NCBI GenBank assembly: GCA_003216755.1
Contig: QCIJ01000012.1
Span: 1-57,904, forward strand
Reading direction: 5' to 3'
Length of the DNA: 57,904 nt
From: Prochlorococcus sp. AG-402-K22
Lineage (GTDB): Bacteria > Cyanobacteriota > Cyanobacteriia > PCC-6307 > Cyanobiaceae
Numbering within the stretch: position 1 is the stretch's first letter; each line of letters opens with the position of its first letter. The position numbers were made by a program, and so were the translations under genes. The notes under the pieces were generated by a model. It made no database searches. It was not told the origin of the DNA and saw only the letters and a list, made by a program, of their open reading frames with translations. This document shows positions 17,953 through 26,826 of this stretch, one piece after another.

Positions 17953-19254
17953 ATGAGTAAGGGTTTTTATAAAAATCGAAGATTAAAGTCGTTTATATTT
18001 CTTAGTGCTTGTTTTTTAGTAGCTTTTATTCCTCATGCTTACAATATTGAAGATTTATTTTACTTAATATTGACTCTTTCTTTTGTGACTGTTTTTTACG
18101 GTTTAATAGTTATTTTTAGAAATTTCAAAAGGAACAACTTTTCAAATATTGTAAGCAGCAGAATTAGCAATAAAGAGTTACCTGTACTTGATATTTTAGT
18201 CGCAGCTAGAGATGAAGAGAATGTCATAGCAAGATTAGTTGAAAGATTATTTAATTTAGATTATCCAACAAATAAATTAAATATTTACATAATCGATGAT
18301 GGCAGCTCTGATAAGACTCCTTTAATTTTAGATCGACTATCTAGACAATATGAAAAGCTAAAAGTCGTAAGTCGTTCTCCAAACGCAGGAGGAGGAAAGT
18401 CAGGAGCTTTAAATTATGCCTTGAAGTTTACTCATGGTGAATGGTTATTAGTTTTGGATGCTGATGCTCAATTAAAACAAGATTCTTTGAAAAGGTTATT
18501 TAGTTTTGTAGAAGAGGGTGATTGGTCTGCAGTTCAACTAAGAAAATCAGTAACAAATGTAAGTAAGAATTTTTTAACTTCATGTCAGTCAATGGAGATG
18601 GCTATGGACGCAATCTTTCAATATGGAAGATTATCAGTTGCTGGAGTATCTGAATTAAGGGGAAATGGCCAATTAATAAAGAAAGATACATTATTGGCAT
18701 GTGGTTCTTTTAATGAAGACACTGTTACAGATGATCTTGATTTGAGTTTAAGATTATTATTATCAAAATCTAGAATTGGAATCTTATGGGATCCTCCAGT
18801 CATGGAGGAAGCAGTTGAGGATTTAAATGCTTTATTAGCGCAAAGGCAAAGATGGGCAGAGGGGGGTTTGCAAAGATTCTTCGATTATGGAGATCAATTA
18901 GTTACTAATAAAATTGATTATTTGCAAAAATTTGATTTAACTTACTTCTTCATCTTGCAATATGCACTGCCAATCATTTCTATTTTTGATTTAGTTTTCA
19001 GTATTGCTTTTTTCGATTCACCTATTTACTGGCCTATTTCATTCACTGCTTTTATGTTATCTGGAATTGCTTTTTGGTACGGTTCTTCTTGCAAAAGCGA
19101 AGTACCCGTATTACAAAAAAGCAATTTTTTGATGGTATTTGTATCGGTTTTTTATTTATCACATTGGTTTCTAGTAATCCCCTGGGTAACAATCAAGATG
19201 TCTATTTTCCCTAAAAAGATACTTTGGCGAAAAACTCTTCATACTGGAGTTTAA
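17953..19254 (+). CDS. Membrane-bound family 2 glycosyltransferase
   Basis: The 433-residue protein has two N-terminal membrane helices (about residues 14-30 and 34-56). A cytoplasmic GT2 domain follows, with DDGSSD, the DAD metal-binding motif in LVLDADAQL, the acceptor Asp in VTDDLDLSL, and the processive-type QRQRW motif. Three or so C-terminal helices follow (about 330-425). This is the architecture of BcsA/NodC-like synthases and of single-sugar membrane transferases. The substrate cannot be told from sequence. Its closeness to the SpoIID-like gene suggests a role in envelope polysaccharide or peptidoglycan. Confidence 0.87.
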   Translation: MSKGFYKNRRLKSFIFLSACFLVAFIPHAYNIEDLFYLILTLSFVTVFYGLIVIFRNFKRNNFSNIVSSRISNKELPVLDILVAARDEENVIARLVERLFNLDYPTNKLNIYIIDDGSSDKTPLILDRLSRQYEKLKVVSRSPNAGGGKSGALNYALKFTHGEWLLVLDADAQLKQDSLKRLFSFVEEGDWSAVQLRKSVTNVSKNFLTSCQSMEMAMDAIFQYGRLSVAGVSELRGNGQLIKKDTLLACGSFNEDTVTDDLDLSLRLLLSKSRIGILWDPPVMEEAVEDLNALLAQRQRWAEGGLQRFFDYGDQLVTNKIDYLQKFDLTYFFILQYALPIISIFDLVFSIAFFDSPIYWPISFTAFMLSGIAFWYGSSCKSEVPVLQKSNFLMVFVSVFYLSHWFLVIPWVTIKMSIFPKKILWRKTLHTGV

Positions 19255-19255
19255 T

Positions 19256-21019
19256 TTATTCATCAAAGTCTATAATTTCTCCATTAAAAAAATTTGCTAA
19301 GTTTTTTGAACTATCATCATAAGTTTCCTCGTTAGATATTTTTGTTGATAAATTAATTTTTGGTTCTATTTTTTTTATTGGTTTCAAATTTGATACTTCA
19401 TTTTGGGTTAATTTTGGGGTGTTTGTTGGGTTACTTTTAGTTGGTTGTTTAGTAGAAAAATTAAGTATTATTTGGTCTCCAAATATCTTTTTTACTGTAT
19501 TTTCAATTATAACTTTTCTGCTTTTAATCATGTTTTCCCAGTTTGGAGATAATGCAATTGTGATTTTTTCAGAATCAAAACTTTCTAGTTCAGCTTGTTG
19601 TGAAAGTAACATCCTTGTAGATGGTAACTCTAATTTGGAGAGAATTAATTCCCATTTATCTTTTAAATTACTTTCTCCAAGATCATTTTGGTGATTATCA
19701 GAAACATTTCTCATACTATCTTTTCCAAGACCATTAGAGTTCTCTGATTTTTCGTCTTTTTTTAAAATCAATTCCTTGCGGCTTATATCCTCTTTGAAGC
19801 TTGTTTTTTGCATTTCATTAGAAATATTTTCATTATTAATGGTTTTCTTATTTTTTATGTTTTTATGCTTTTCTTCATTCGCAGTATTTTTATTTACTTG
19901 CTTTTTTTCAAAACTATTTATCTCATGATTATCTAGAAGACCAGTTAAATGTATTTCAAACCAAAGTCTTGGATTATCACTTGTTTTGATTTGATATTCA
20001 ATATTTCTAAGTTTATTGTGCCAATTAATTATTGTTGATTTATTGATTGTTTTTGAGATTTTATCTAATTCATCTTGAAATTCTTCAGAAGTATAATAAA
20101 GATCTGAATATTTATTATTTGTAGTATGAAGTAATAGATCTCTTGTTGTATTCAATAATCCAATAATTATTTGATGAGGTTCGTTTCCAGCATCATATAA
20201 TTTGTTGCAAGTGATTATTAATGATTCTGGATTATTCTGAATTAATGATTTAATAAGATTTGTTATTTCAATCTCTGATACTTCTCCTAGTAAGTTTTGA
20301 ATATTTTGAATTGTTATACCCTCTGGTAGGAGATTAAGTTGTTCAAGAAGACTTTGGGCATCTCTCATTCCTCCATTAGATCTTTTTGCGATCATTTTTA
20401 TTGCTTGATCTTCATACTGAATGGATTCTTTTTCTGCTATTGCTAATAAATGTTTAAAAATTTCATTAGGGCTTATTCTTCTAAAATCAAACTTTTGACA
20501 TCTACTTTGTATTGTATTTAATACCCTCTCAGGATTTGTCGTAGCAAGGATAAAAACAACTCTTGAAGGAGGTTCTTCAATAGTTTTTAGTAAAGCATTT
20601 GAAGCTGCTGTGGAAAGCATATGACATTCATCAATAACGTATACTTTCCATCTTGCTAGAGTAGGAGCAAACCTAGCTCTTTCTATAATTTCTCTTATAT
20701 TTTCAACTCCTGTATTTGATGCTGCATCAATCTCGATAATATCTAGAGCATTTCCATCGGTAATTTGTCTACATACATCACATTTACCACAAGGATTTAT
20801 TGTTGGTTGTTCGAATGCTTGGCAGTTTAAAGATTTTGCAAATATTCTTGCACTTGATGTTTTGCCAGTCCCTCTTGGACCATTAAAAAGATATGCAGGA
20901 GCAATTTTTTTTGATAATAGTGCTTGTTTTAGAGTAATAGATATAAAGTTTTGCCCAACTAATTCATCTAGGTTGTTTGGTCTATATTTTTGATGAAAAG
21001 GCTTATGTGTATTAGGCAT
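19256..21019 (-). CDS. dnaX: DNA polymerase III subunits gamma/tau
   Basis: DnaX is the clamp-loader ATPase. The N-terminal domain has Walker A in FNGPRGTGKTSSARIFAKSL, a zinc-finger block (NPCGKCDVCRQI), Walker B DECHML and the sensor STAASNALLKTIEEPP. Domains II-III run to about residue 365. A long Lys/Asn/Glu-rich linker and a degenerate C-terminal domain follow, giving 587 residues and no intein. At codons 371-373 the gene carries A-AAA-AAG in the phase used for -1 frameshifting in E. coli dnaX, and the -1 frame stops after three more codons. A gamma-length product of about 376 residues is therefore possible. The gene is the last of the tig-clpP-clpX-dnaX run. Confidence 0.95.
   Translation of the reverse strand: MPNTHKPFHQKYRPNNLDELVGQNFISITLKQALLSKKIAPAYLFNGPRGTGKTSSARIFAKSLNCQAFEQPTINPCGKCDVCRQITDGNALDIIEIDAASNTGVENIREIIERARFAPTLARWKVYVIDECHMLSTAASNALLKTIEEPPSRVVFILATTNPERVLNTIQSRCQKFDFRRISPNEIFKHLLAIAEKESIQYEDQAIKMIAKRSNGGMRDAQSLLEQLNLLPEGITIQNIQNLLGEVSEIEITNLIKSLIQNNPESLIITCNKLYDAGNEPHQIIIGLLNTTRDLLLHTTNNKYSDLYYTSEEFQDELDKISKTINKSTIINWHNKLRNIEYQIKTSDNPRLWFEIHLTGLLDNHEINSFEKKQVNKNTANEEKHKNIKNKKTINNENISNEMQKTSFKEDISRKELILKKDEKSENSNGLGKDSMRNVSDNHQNDLGESNLKDKWELILSKLELPSTRMLLSQQAELESFDSEKITIALSPNWENMIKSRKVIIENTVKKIFGDQIILNFSTKQPTKSNPTNTPKLTQNEVSNLKPIKKIEPKINLSTKISNEETYDDSSKNLANFFNGEIIDFDE
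19890..19908 (-). promoter_or_regulatory. Candidate programmed -1 frameshift site in dnaX
   Basis: On the minus strand the codons read GAA AAA AAG CAA (371-374), giving the heptamer A-AAA-AAG at 19907-19901 within a run of seven A. A -1 slip would read GCA AGT AAA and then TAA (19892-19890). No clear upstream Shine-Dalgarno-like stimulator or strong downstream hairpin is seen, so activity is unproven. Confidence 0.4.
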
Positions 21020-21077
21020 TTATTATTAATTAATTAGAACTATTAAGGTTTCAGTTGCAACAACTAGAGTCTAACTT

Positions 21078-22445
21078 TTAAGCAGACTCTTTCATGACTC
21101 TTTTTGATCCTGAAGGTAGTTTAACAATTTTAGATGAGAATAAATTTTCTACCATTTTTTTTGTAATTGTGAATTCTTTTACATTCTCTTCAGAAGGCAA
21201 AGTGTACATAATATCAAGCATTAGTTCTTCAATTATTGATCGTAATGCTCTTGCACCTGTTTTTCTTTTATATGCTTCATCCGCTATTGCTTCAACAGAA
21301 TCAGGCTCGAATGATAATTCTACATTATCCATACTTAGTAAAGTTTTGAATTGCTTCACTAGTGCATCTCTTGGTTGAGTCAGAATAGATTCTAAAGTTT
21401 CTTTAGTCAGACGATCTAATACGGCGCAAACCGGTATTCTTCCAATAAATTCTGGAATTAGTCCATACTTAACTAGGTCATCTAACTCTAAATTTTTTAA
21501 AGAGTCTCTTGGGTCTACTATTTTTTTTGTATTAACTTTATTTGCATCTGAATTAGTTGTAAATCCTATGGAGTTTTTACCCAATCGCTTTTGAACGATA
21601 TCCTCTAAACCTATAAAAGCCCCTCCGCAAATAAATAAAATTTGACTCGTATCAATTTGGATGCAGTCATGATAAGGATGTTTTCTCCCACCTTGTGGCG
21701 GCACATTAGCAATTGTTCCTTCAAGCATTTTTAATAATGCTTGCTGTACTCCTTCACCAGAAACATCTCTAGTAATTGATGGATTCTCGCTTTTTCTTGC
21801 AATTTTATCTATTTCATCTATATAAATAATTCCTTTTTGAGCAAGTTCTACATTCATTTCTGATTTCTGTAGGAGTCTTAAAAGTATATTTTCGACATCT
21901 TCTCCAACATATCCAGCTTCTGTCAAAGTCGTTGCATCAGCTACTGCAAAAGGAACGTCTAGGAACTCAGCTAAAGTTTGTGCTAATAATGTTTTTCCAC
22001 TTCCAGTAGGGCCGATTAGTAAAATATTAGATTTTTGTAATTTCGTTGCTTGTGAATCTGTTGAATTGTTATTTTTACTTTCTTCTTTAACTTTCCAAGC
22101 TAATCTTTTGTAGTGGTTGTATACAGCTACTGATAATATCTTTTTTGCAGATTCTTGTCCAACAACTTGATTATCTAGAAAACTTTTAATTTCTAATGGC
22201 TTAGGAATTGAGGTTAATTCTAAAGGAACAGATTTTTTTGAGTTATCTGTTGGTAATTTCTTTTTTACTTGCGGGGAGTTGTTTGTGTTCGGTTGATTAT
22301 CAAGTAGTTCTTCATCGAGAATTTCATTACAAAGATCTATGCACTCATCACAGATATAAACTCCAGGACCAGCTATAAGCTTTCTTACTTGGTCTTGTGA
22401 TTTTCCGCAAAATGAACATTTAAGATGGGCGTCGAATTTAGCCAT
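21078..22445 (-). CDS. clpX: ATP-dependent Clp protease ATP-binding subunit ClpX
   Basis: ClpX is the AAA+ unfoldase that feeds substrates to ClpP. The N-terminal zinc-binding domain has the four cysteines at residues 10, 13, 32 and 35. Walker A is GPTGSGKT, Walker [11 protein letters not shown], and the pore loop is in [12 protein letters not shown]. An IGF loop for docking to ClpP is visible in [11 protein letters not shown]. The length of 455 residues is normal. It lies 103 bases downstream of clpP on the same strand and precedes dnaX. Confidence 0.98.
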   Translation of the reverse strand: MAKFDAHLKCSFCGKSQDQVRKLIAGPGVYICDECIDLCNEILDEELLDNQPNTNNSPQVKKKLPTDNSKKSVPLELTSIPKPLEIKSFLDNQVVGQESAKKILSVAVYNHYKRLAWKVKEESKNNNSTDSQATKLQKSNILLIGPTGSGKTLLAQTLAEFLDVPFAVADATTLTEAGYVGEDVENILLRLLQKSEMNVELAQKGIIYIDEIDKIARKSENPSITRDVSGEGVQQALLKMLEGTIANVPPQGGRKHPYHDCIQIDTSQILFICGGAFIGLEDIVQKRLGKNSIGFTTNSDANKVNTKKIVDPRDSLKNLELDDLVKYGLIPEFIGRIPVCAVLDRLTKETLESILTQPRDALVKQFKTLLSMDNVELSFEPDSVEAIADEAYKRKTGARALRSIIEELMLDIMYTLPSEENVKEFTITKKMVENLFSSKIVKLPSGSKRVMKESA

Positions 22446-22547
22446 CGATTTTCAAGTAAAAATAAAGGTGTAAAATATTCCCTATTCACTAGGATTGCTT
22501 ATAAAGTTCGATTCGTCATCATTTTCTTAAAAAATCAGTATCCCTTG

Positions 22548-23192
22548 TCACTTTTCGATAACTTTATCAATTAATCCATATTCGACTGCTTCAGAGGGTG
22601 ATAAAAAGTAGTCTCTCTCTGTGTCTTCATTAATCTTTTCTAAAGGTTGTCCAGTATGTTCTGCTAGAAGTGAATTCAATGTTTTTTTGAGAAAAAGTAT
22701 TTCTTTAGCTTGTATTTCAATCTCTACTGCTTGACCTTGTGCACCTCCAAGAGGCTGATGAATCATAATTCTAGAATTAGGTAAAGCCAATCTTTTGCCT
22801 TTCGCTCCTCCAGAAAGTAAAAATGCTCCCATACTTGCAGCCACTCCAAAGCATATAGTCACTACATCAGGGGATATTTGTTGCATTGTGTCGTATATGG
22901 CCATTCCTGCAGTTACTGAGCCTCCAGGAGAATTGATATATATTTGTATATCTTTTTCGGGATCTTCAGCTTCAAGAAATAATAATTGTGCAACAAGAGA
23001 GTCAGATACTTGATCATTAATTCCAGTACCTAAAAAAATTATTCTCTCCCTCAGTAGTCTTGAATAAATATCAAAAGCTCTTTCTCCTCTGCCAGATTGT
23101 TCTATAACGGTAGGTACAGCACCAAAAGTTTTATTAATACTTTCGTAAGAACTTATTGAGCTTTGGATTAAATGTTTTTTTTCTGAGTTCAC
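22548..23192 (-). CDS. clpP: ATP-dependent Clp protease proteolytic subunit ClpP
   Basis: ClpP is the tetradecameric serine protease of the Clp system. The catalytic triad is intact, with Ser120 in GVAASMGAF, His145 in [10 protein letters not shown] and Asp194 in ERDYFLSP. The spacings of 25 and 49 residues match E. coli ClpP. The 214-residue length and N-terminal extension are usual for cyanobacterial ClpP. The start is GTG at 23190-23192. Cyanobacteria carry several clpP paralogues; this one pairs with clpX and tig, as in many bacteria. Confidence 0.97.
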   Translation of the reverse strand: MNSEKKHLIQSSISSYESINKTFGAVPTVIEQSGRGERAFDIYSRLLRERIIFLGTGINDQVSDSLVAQLLFLEAEDPEKDIQIYINSPGGSVTAGMAIYDTMQQISPDVVTICFGVAASMGAFLLSGGAKGKRLALPNSRIMIHQPLGGAQGQAVEIEIQAKEILFLKKTLNSLLAEHTGQPLEKINEDTERDYFLSPSEAVEYGLIDKVIEK

Positions 23193-23257
23193 AAAAAGTT
23201 TTCGTTTTATAGATAATTTAAGGGGTTTTTGTTTAATTAGCAGGAAATTTCATAAAA

Positions 23258-24691
23258 TTATTTTTTTTCTTTTTTAATTTTAGTTTTTGTGGCTTTTCCA
23301 GTTTTTGTTGTTTTTGTCGAAGTTTTTGTCACTTTAGTTGCTTTAGAGGTTTTAGTAGCTTTAGAAGTTTTTGGAGTTTTTTCTTCTACTTCGGAATTTT
23401 CTTCAAGCCAAATTATTAATTTTTCTTTGAGTAAATCATTATTTATTACTTCTGTTAATTTTTTAATATCTAATTGTTTTGAAGATTGAGAGATTGCATC
23501 TTCATAGTCTTTCATTTTTAGATCAATTTCATCTTGTTCAACTTTTATGTTTTCTTTTTCAGCTAATGCTTTTAGAGCTAAATTTCTTTGAACATTTTTT
23601 TCAGCCTGAGGCCTTGTGGACTCGGCTAATGACTTAACTAATTCCGGCGTGAAAGTAGATTTAACATCAAGACCTTGTTGAGCAAATCTTTGCGCGGTTT
23701 GTTCAATATTATTCCTTACTTCTATATCAATCATAGATTTTGGAATTTCAGCAACCAATTCGTTTGTTAAAGCATCTAATAAAGCCTCAATTTTGATATC
23801 TTTTTGAGTTTTTTCAAAATTGTCTTTTAGTTGCTTTTCAATATCTTTTTTTAGCTCTTTTAATGATTCTTTGTTACCAGACTGTTTTGCAAAATCGTCA
23901 TTAAGTTCAGGTAATTCTTTTTCCTTAAGATCCTTGAGATTTAGTTCAAAGATCGCCTCTTTGCCTCTTGAATCTTCATGAGAATAATCTTCAGGAAATT
24001 TAAGGTTAAGTATTTTAGTATCACCAATTTTCATCTTTACGATTCCCTCAACGAAACCAGGAATCATTTTGTTCTTTTCTAACTCAAGATCCATTGATTC
24101 ACTTGTCCCACCATCAATCTCTTTACCAGAATCTTTATATGTCCCTTTGAAACTAACTACAGCAATATCCCCTAATTTCGCTGCTCTATTGGTGACTGGA
24201 ATAATATTTGCAAATTGACTTCTAGATTTTTCTAGGGCTTCATCTACTGACTTAGGATCAAACTTAGCTTTTGAGATTTCAACACTAAGTCCTTTGGATT
24301 TTTTTAGTTTTAATTCAGGGGCAACATCAGTTTGAAGAGTAACCTTAAGTGATTTTTCAGGACTAAATTTTGCAAGTAAAGATTCAAATCCATCTACCAA
24401 TTCTGGCTCACTTAGTGGCTCTATAGATTTTATTTTTAATGCTTCTTGCCATGATTTATCAATGATTTTTTCTAGAGCAGAAGCATGTAATTGTGTGATT
24501 CCAATTCTTTGGATTAAGACTTGTTTAGGAATTTTACCAAGTCTAAATCCAGGAATTTTAGCCGAACGACTAATAGTATTGATTGTCTCATTTACGTACG
24601 TTTTGCATGTCTCAGATGGTATTTCTAATTCAAATGCAATTCTACTTTGAGGTAGTGGAGTTGTTTTGACTATTAATGCTTCTTTAGCCAT
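23258..24691 (-). CDS. tig: Trigger factor
   Basis: Trigger factor is the ribosome-bound chaperone that receives nascent chains. The N-terminal domain contains the ribosome-binding region (SAKIPGFRLGKIPKQVL, about residues 42-58). A FKBP-like prolyl isomerase domain follows at about 165-260 (GDIAVVSFKGTYKDSG), and then the helical chaperone domain. The 477 residues end in a 42-residue Lys/Thr-rich tail with KATKTS-type repeats that is not part of the core fold. The gene heads the tig-clpP-clpX-dnaX run and is divergent from asd. Confidence 0.96.
   Translation of the reverse strand: MAKEALIVKTTPLPQSRIAFELEIPSETCKTYVNETINTISRSAKIPGFRLGKIPKQVLIQRIGITQLHASALEKIIDKSWQEALKIKSIEPLSEPELVDGFESLLAKFSPEKSLKVTLQTDVAPELKLKKSKGLSVEISKAKFDPKSVDEALEKSRSQFANIIPVTNRAAKLGDIAVVSFKGTYKDSGKEIDGGTSESMDLELEKNKMIPGFVEGIVKMKIGDTKILNLKFPEDYSHEDSRGKEAIFELNLKDLKEKELPELNDDFAKQSGNKESLKELKKDIEKQLKDNFEKTQKDIKIEALLDALTNELVAEIPKSMIDIEVRNNIEQTAQRFAQQGLDVKSTFTPELVKSLAESTRPQAEKNVQRNLALKALAEKENIKVEQDEIDLKMKDYEDAISQSSKQLDIKKLTEVINNDLLKEKLIIWLEENSEVEEKTPKTSKATKTSKATKVTKTSTKTTKTGKATKTKIKKEKK
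23261..23386 (-). repeat. Low-complexity Lys/Thr repeat coding the trigger factor C-terminus
   Basis: The last 42 codons of tig encode imperfect short repeats of the KTSKAT / KTTKTGKAT type. The DNA repeats are degenerate. Such tracts tend to vary in length between strains by slippage. Confidence 0.7.
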
Positions 24692-24731
24692 GTTTTTTGT
24701 AATTATTACTATAAGCCGAAACTTAATTATT

Positions 24732-24744
24732 TCACATTATGTGA
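24732..24744. promoter_or_regulatory. 13-base perfect palindrome in the tig/asd divergent region
   Basis: TCACAT-T-ATGTGA lies in the 124-base region between the tig and asd starts, about 40 bases from the tig ATG and 72 from the asd GTG. The position and symmetry fit an operator for a dimeric regulator. It does not match the NtcA consensus GTAN8TAC. Confidence 0.35.
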
Positions 24745-24815
24745 TTTCCTTGAAAGTTAATTTTTTGATAAAGTAAAAAAAATAGTCAATCTATTTATAA
24801 AAATCATTTTAAAGT

Positions 24816-25847
24816 GTGAGACAATCTCCGTTTTTGCCTAATAGGCCATTAAAAGTTGCTGTTTTAGGATCTTCAGGTGCTGTGGGATCTGAATTACTCA
24901 AAATTCTTGAACAAAGAGATTTCCCGATATCAGAATTGGTCTTGCTTTCATCAGAGAGGTCAGATGGGAAACAAATCATTTGGAAAGGTGAAAAATTAGT
25001 TACAAAAAAAACTACAAAGGAAGAATTTCTGAATCTTGATCTAGTTTTAGCTTCAGCTGGTGGAAGTATCTCAAAAAAATGGTTGTCTACCATTATGGAT
25101 CAAAATGCTTTACTGATAGATAATTCCAGTGCTTTCAGATTAGAAAAGAACGTACCTCTTGTAGTGCCTGAAGTTAATGCTAGTGATGCGCTCAATCATG
25201 ATGGGGTAATAGCAAATCCAAACTGCACTACTATTTTATTGACATTAGTTTTGGCCCCGTTAAATAAACTTTCTTCTATTCAAAGAGTTATTGTCTCAAC
25301 ATATCAATCTGTCAGTGGTGCAGGTCAATTGGCGATGGAGGAACTAAAACTTTTAACTGAACAATATCTACAGGGTAATCCACAAAAAAGTGAAGTTTTG
25401 CCATACTCCTTGGCTTTTAATTTGTTCTTACATAATTCACCTATGCTTGCAAATAATTACTGCGAAGAAGAGATGAAAATGGTTAATGAGACCAAGAAAA
25501 TATTAAATATTACTGATTTAAAGCTCTCCGCTACATGTGTTCGAGTCCCAGTACTTAGGGCACATTCTGAATCTATTAATATAGAATTTGCTGGTGTAGT
25601 TGATCCTAAAGATGCTCTGAGAGAATTAAAAAAATCTCCTGGTATTGAAATTATTGAGGATTACCAAAATAATAGATTTCCTATGCCAAATGACGTTATG
25701 GGAAGGGATAATGTTGCTGTTGGCAGGCTAAGAACTGATATAAGTCAGCCTAATGGATTAGAATTATGGCTATGTGGAGATCAAATAAGAAAAGGAGCAG
25801 CTCTTAATGCTGTTCAAATAGCTGAGTTATTAATTCCAGAAAAATGA
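24816..25847 (+). CDS. asd: Aspartate-semialdehyde dehydrogenase
   Basis: Asd reduces aspartyl phosphate to aspartate semialdehyde, the branch point to lysine/diaminopimelate and to threonine/methionine. The 343-residue protein has the NADP-binding [18 protein letters not shown] at the N-terminus. The catalytic cysteine is at about residue 137, in [11 protein letters not shown]. The [12 protein letters not shown] and [11 protein letters not shown] blocks are also present. The start is GTG at 24816. Its stop overlaps the dapA ATG by four bases (ATGA), so the two genes are coupled. lysC, the preceding pathway enzyme, is also in this window. Confidence 0.97.
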   Translation: MRQSPFLPNRPLKVAVLGSSGAVGSELLKILEQRDFPISELVLLSSERSDGKQIIWKGEKLVTKKTTKEEFLNLDLVLASAGGSISKKWLSTIMDQNALLIDNSSAFRLEKNVPLVVPEVNASDALNHDGVIANPNCTTILLTLVLAPLNKLSSIQRVIVSTYQSVSGAGQLAMEELKLLTEQYLQGNPQKSEVLPYSLAFNLFLHNSPMLANNYCEEEMKMVNETKKILNITDLKLSATCVRVPVLRAHSESINIEFAGVVDPKDALRELKKSPGIEIIEDYQNNRFPMPNDVMGRDNVAVGRLRTDISQPNGLELWLCGDQIRKGAALNAVQIAELLIPEK

Positions 25848-26749
25848 TTTTAGACAAAACTAAGTTTACTAATCCATTATTTGGAAGAATATTGACTGCA
25901 ATGGTTACTCCATTTACTGAAAATGGAGCTGTAGATTATAAACTAGCTATAAAACTTGCAAATTATCTATTTGATAACGGTTCTGATGGAATTGTCCTTT
26001 GTGGTACTACTGGAGAATCTCCGACCCTTTCATGGGAGGAACAACATGATTTATTTATTGCAGTAAAAGGATCCTTGGATTCAAGTTGTAAAGTAATAGT
26101 TGGTACTGGTAGTAATTGTACAAGCGAGGCTGTAGAAGCTACAAAAAAAGCCTACAACTCTGGGGCCGACGGTGCTTTGGTTGTTGTTCCTTATTACAAT
26201 AAACCACCTCAAGAAGGTCTATATAAACATTTCAGTGCAATTGCTAATTCTGCAAAGGATTTGCCCTTAATGCTTTACAACATACCTGGAAGGACAGCGT
26301 GCAATTTATTACCTGATACTGTGAAGAAACTTATGGATTTTTCAAATATTCTCAGTATTAAAGCTGCAAGCGGTAGAATAGAAGAAGTAACAGAACTAAG
26401 AGCTTTTTGTGGCTCGGAACTCTCTGTATATAGTGGCGACGATTCATTGTTACTACCAATGTTATCTGTGGGTGCTGTAGGAGTAGTAAGTGTTGCAAGT
26501 CATTTGGTTGGTTTGCAGTTAAAAGAGATGATTGAATCCTTTCAAATTGGAGAAGTTTCCAAAGCGCTTGCAATTCATGAAAAACTGCAGCCTCTTTTTA
26601 AAGCACTTTTTATGACCACTAATCCAATTCCAATAAAGGCTGCTTTAGAGCTTTCGGGATGGAATGTAGGCAGTCCTAGAAATCCTTTATCTCCACTACC
26701 ATTGGACATGAGAAAACAGCTTTCAATTATCCTCGAATCCTTACATTAA
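25844..26749 (+). CDS. dapA: 4-hydroxy-tetrahydrodipicolinate synthase
   Basis: DapA condenses pyruvate with aspartate semialdehyde, committing carbon to diaminopimelate and lysine. The 301-residue TIM-barrel protein has the [13 protein letters not shown] motif. The catalytic Tyr is at 145 (LYNIPGRT) and the Schiff-base Lys at 173 (LSIKAASG), with the expected 28-residue spacing. It is translationally coupled to asd. A strong hairpin-T-run terminator overlaps its stop codon, so asd-dapA probably forms a discrete two-gene transcript. Confidence 0.97.
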   Translation: MILDKTKFTNPLFGRILTAMVTPFTENGAVDYKLAIKLANYLFDNGSDGIVLCGTTGESPTLSWEEQHDLFIAVKGSLDSSCKVIVGTGSNCTSEAVEATKKAYNSGADGALVVVPYYNKPPQEGLYKHFSAIANSAKDLPLMLYNIPGRTACNLLPDTVKKLMDFSNILSIKAASGRIEEVTELRAFCGSELSVYSGDDSLLLPMLSVGAVGVVSVASHLVGLQLKEMIESFQIGEVSKALAIHEKLQPLFKALFMTTNPIPIKAALELSGWNVGSPRNPLSPLPLDMRKQLSIILESLH

Positions 26750-26760
26750 GGATTCTTTTT
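26735..26760 (+). terminator. Intrinsic terminator at the end of dapA
   Basis: GAATCCTTA-CAT-TAAGGATTC gives a perfect 9-base stem with a 3-base loop, followed at once by TTTTT. The dapA stop codon TAA (26747-26749) lies in the right arm. Confidence 0.75.
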
Positions 26761-26826
26761 AACTTGATAATTAAATTTAAATAAAATTAGATTGATTACA
26801 AGAATGACTTTATAAATTTCTAAATT

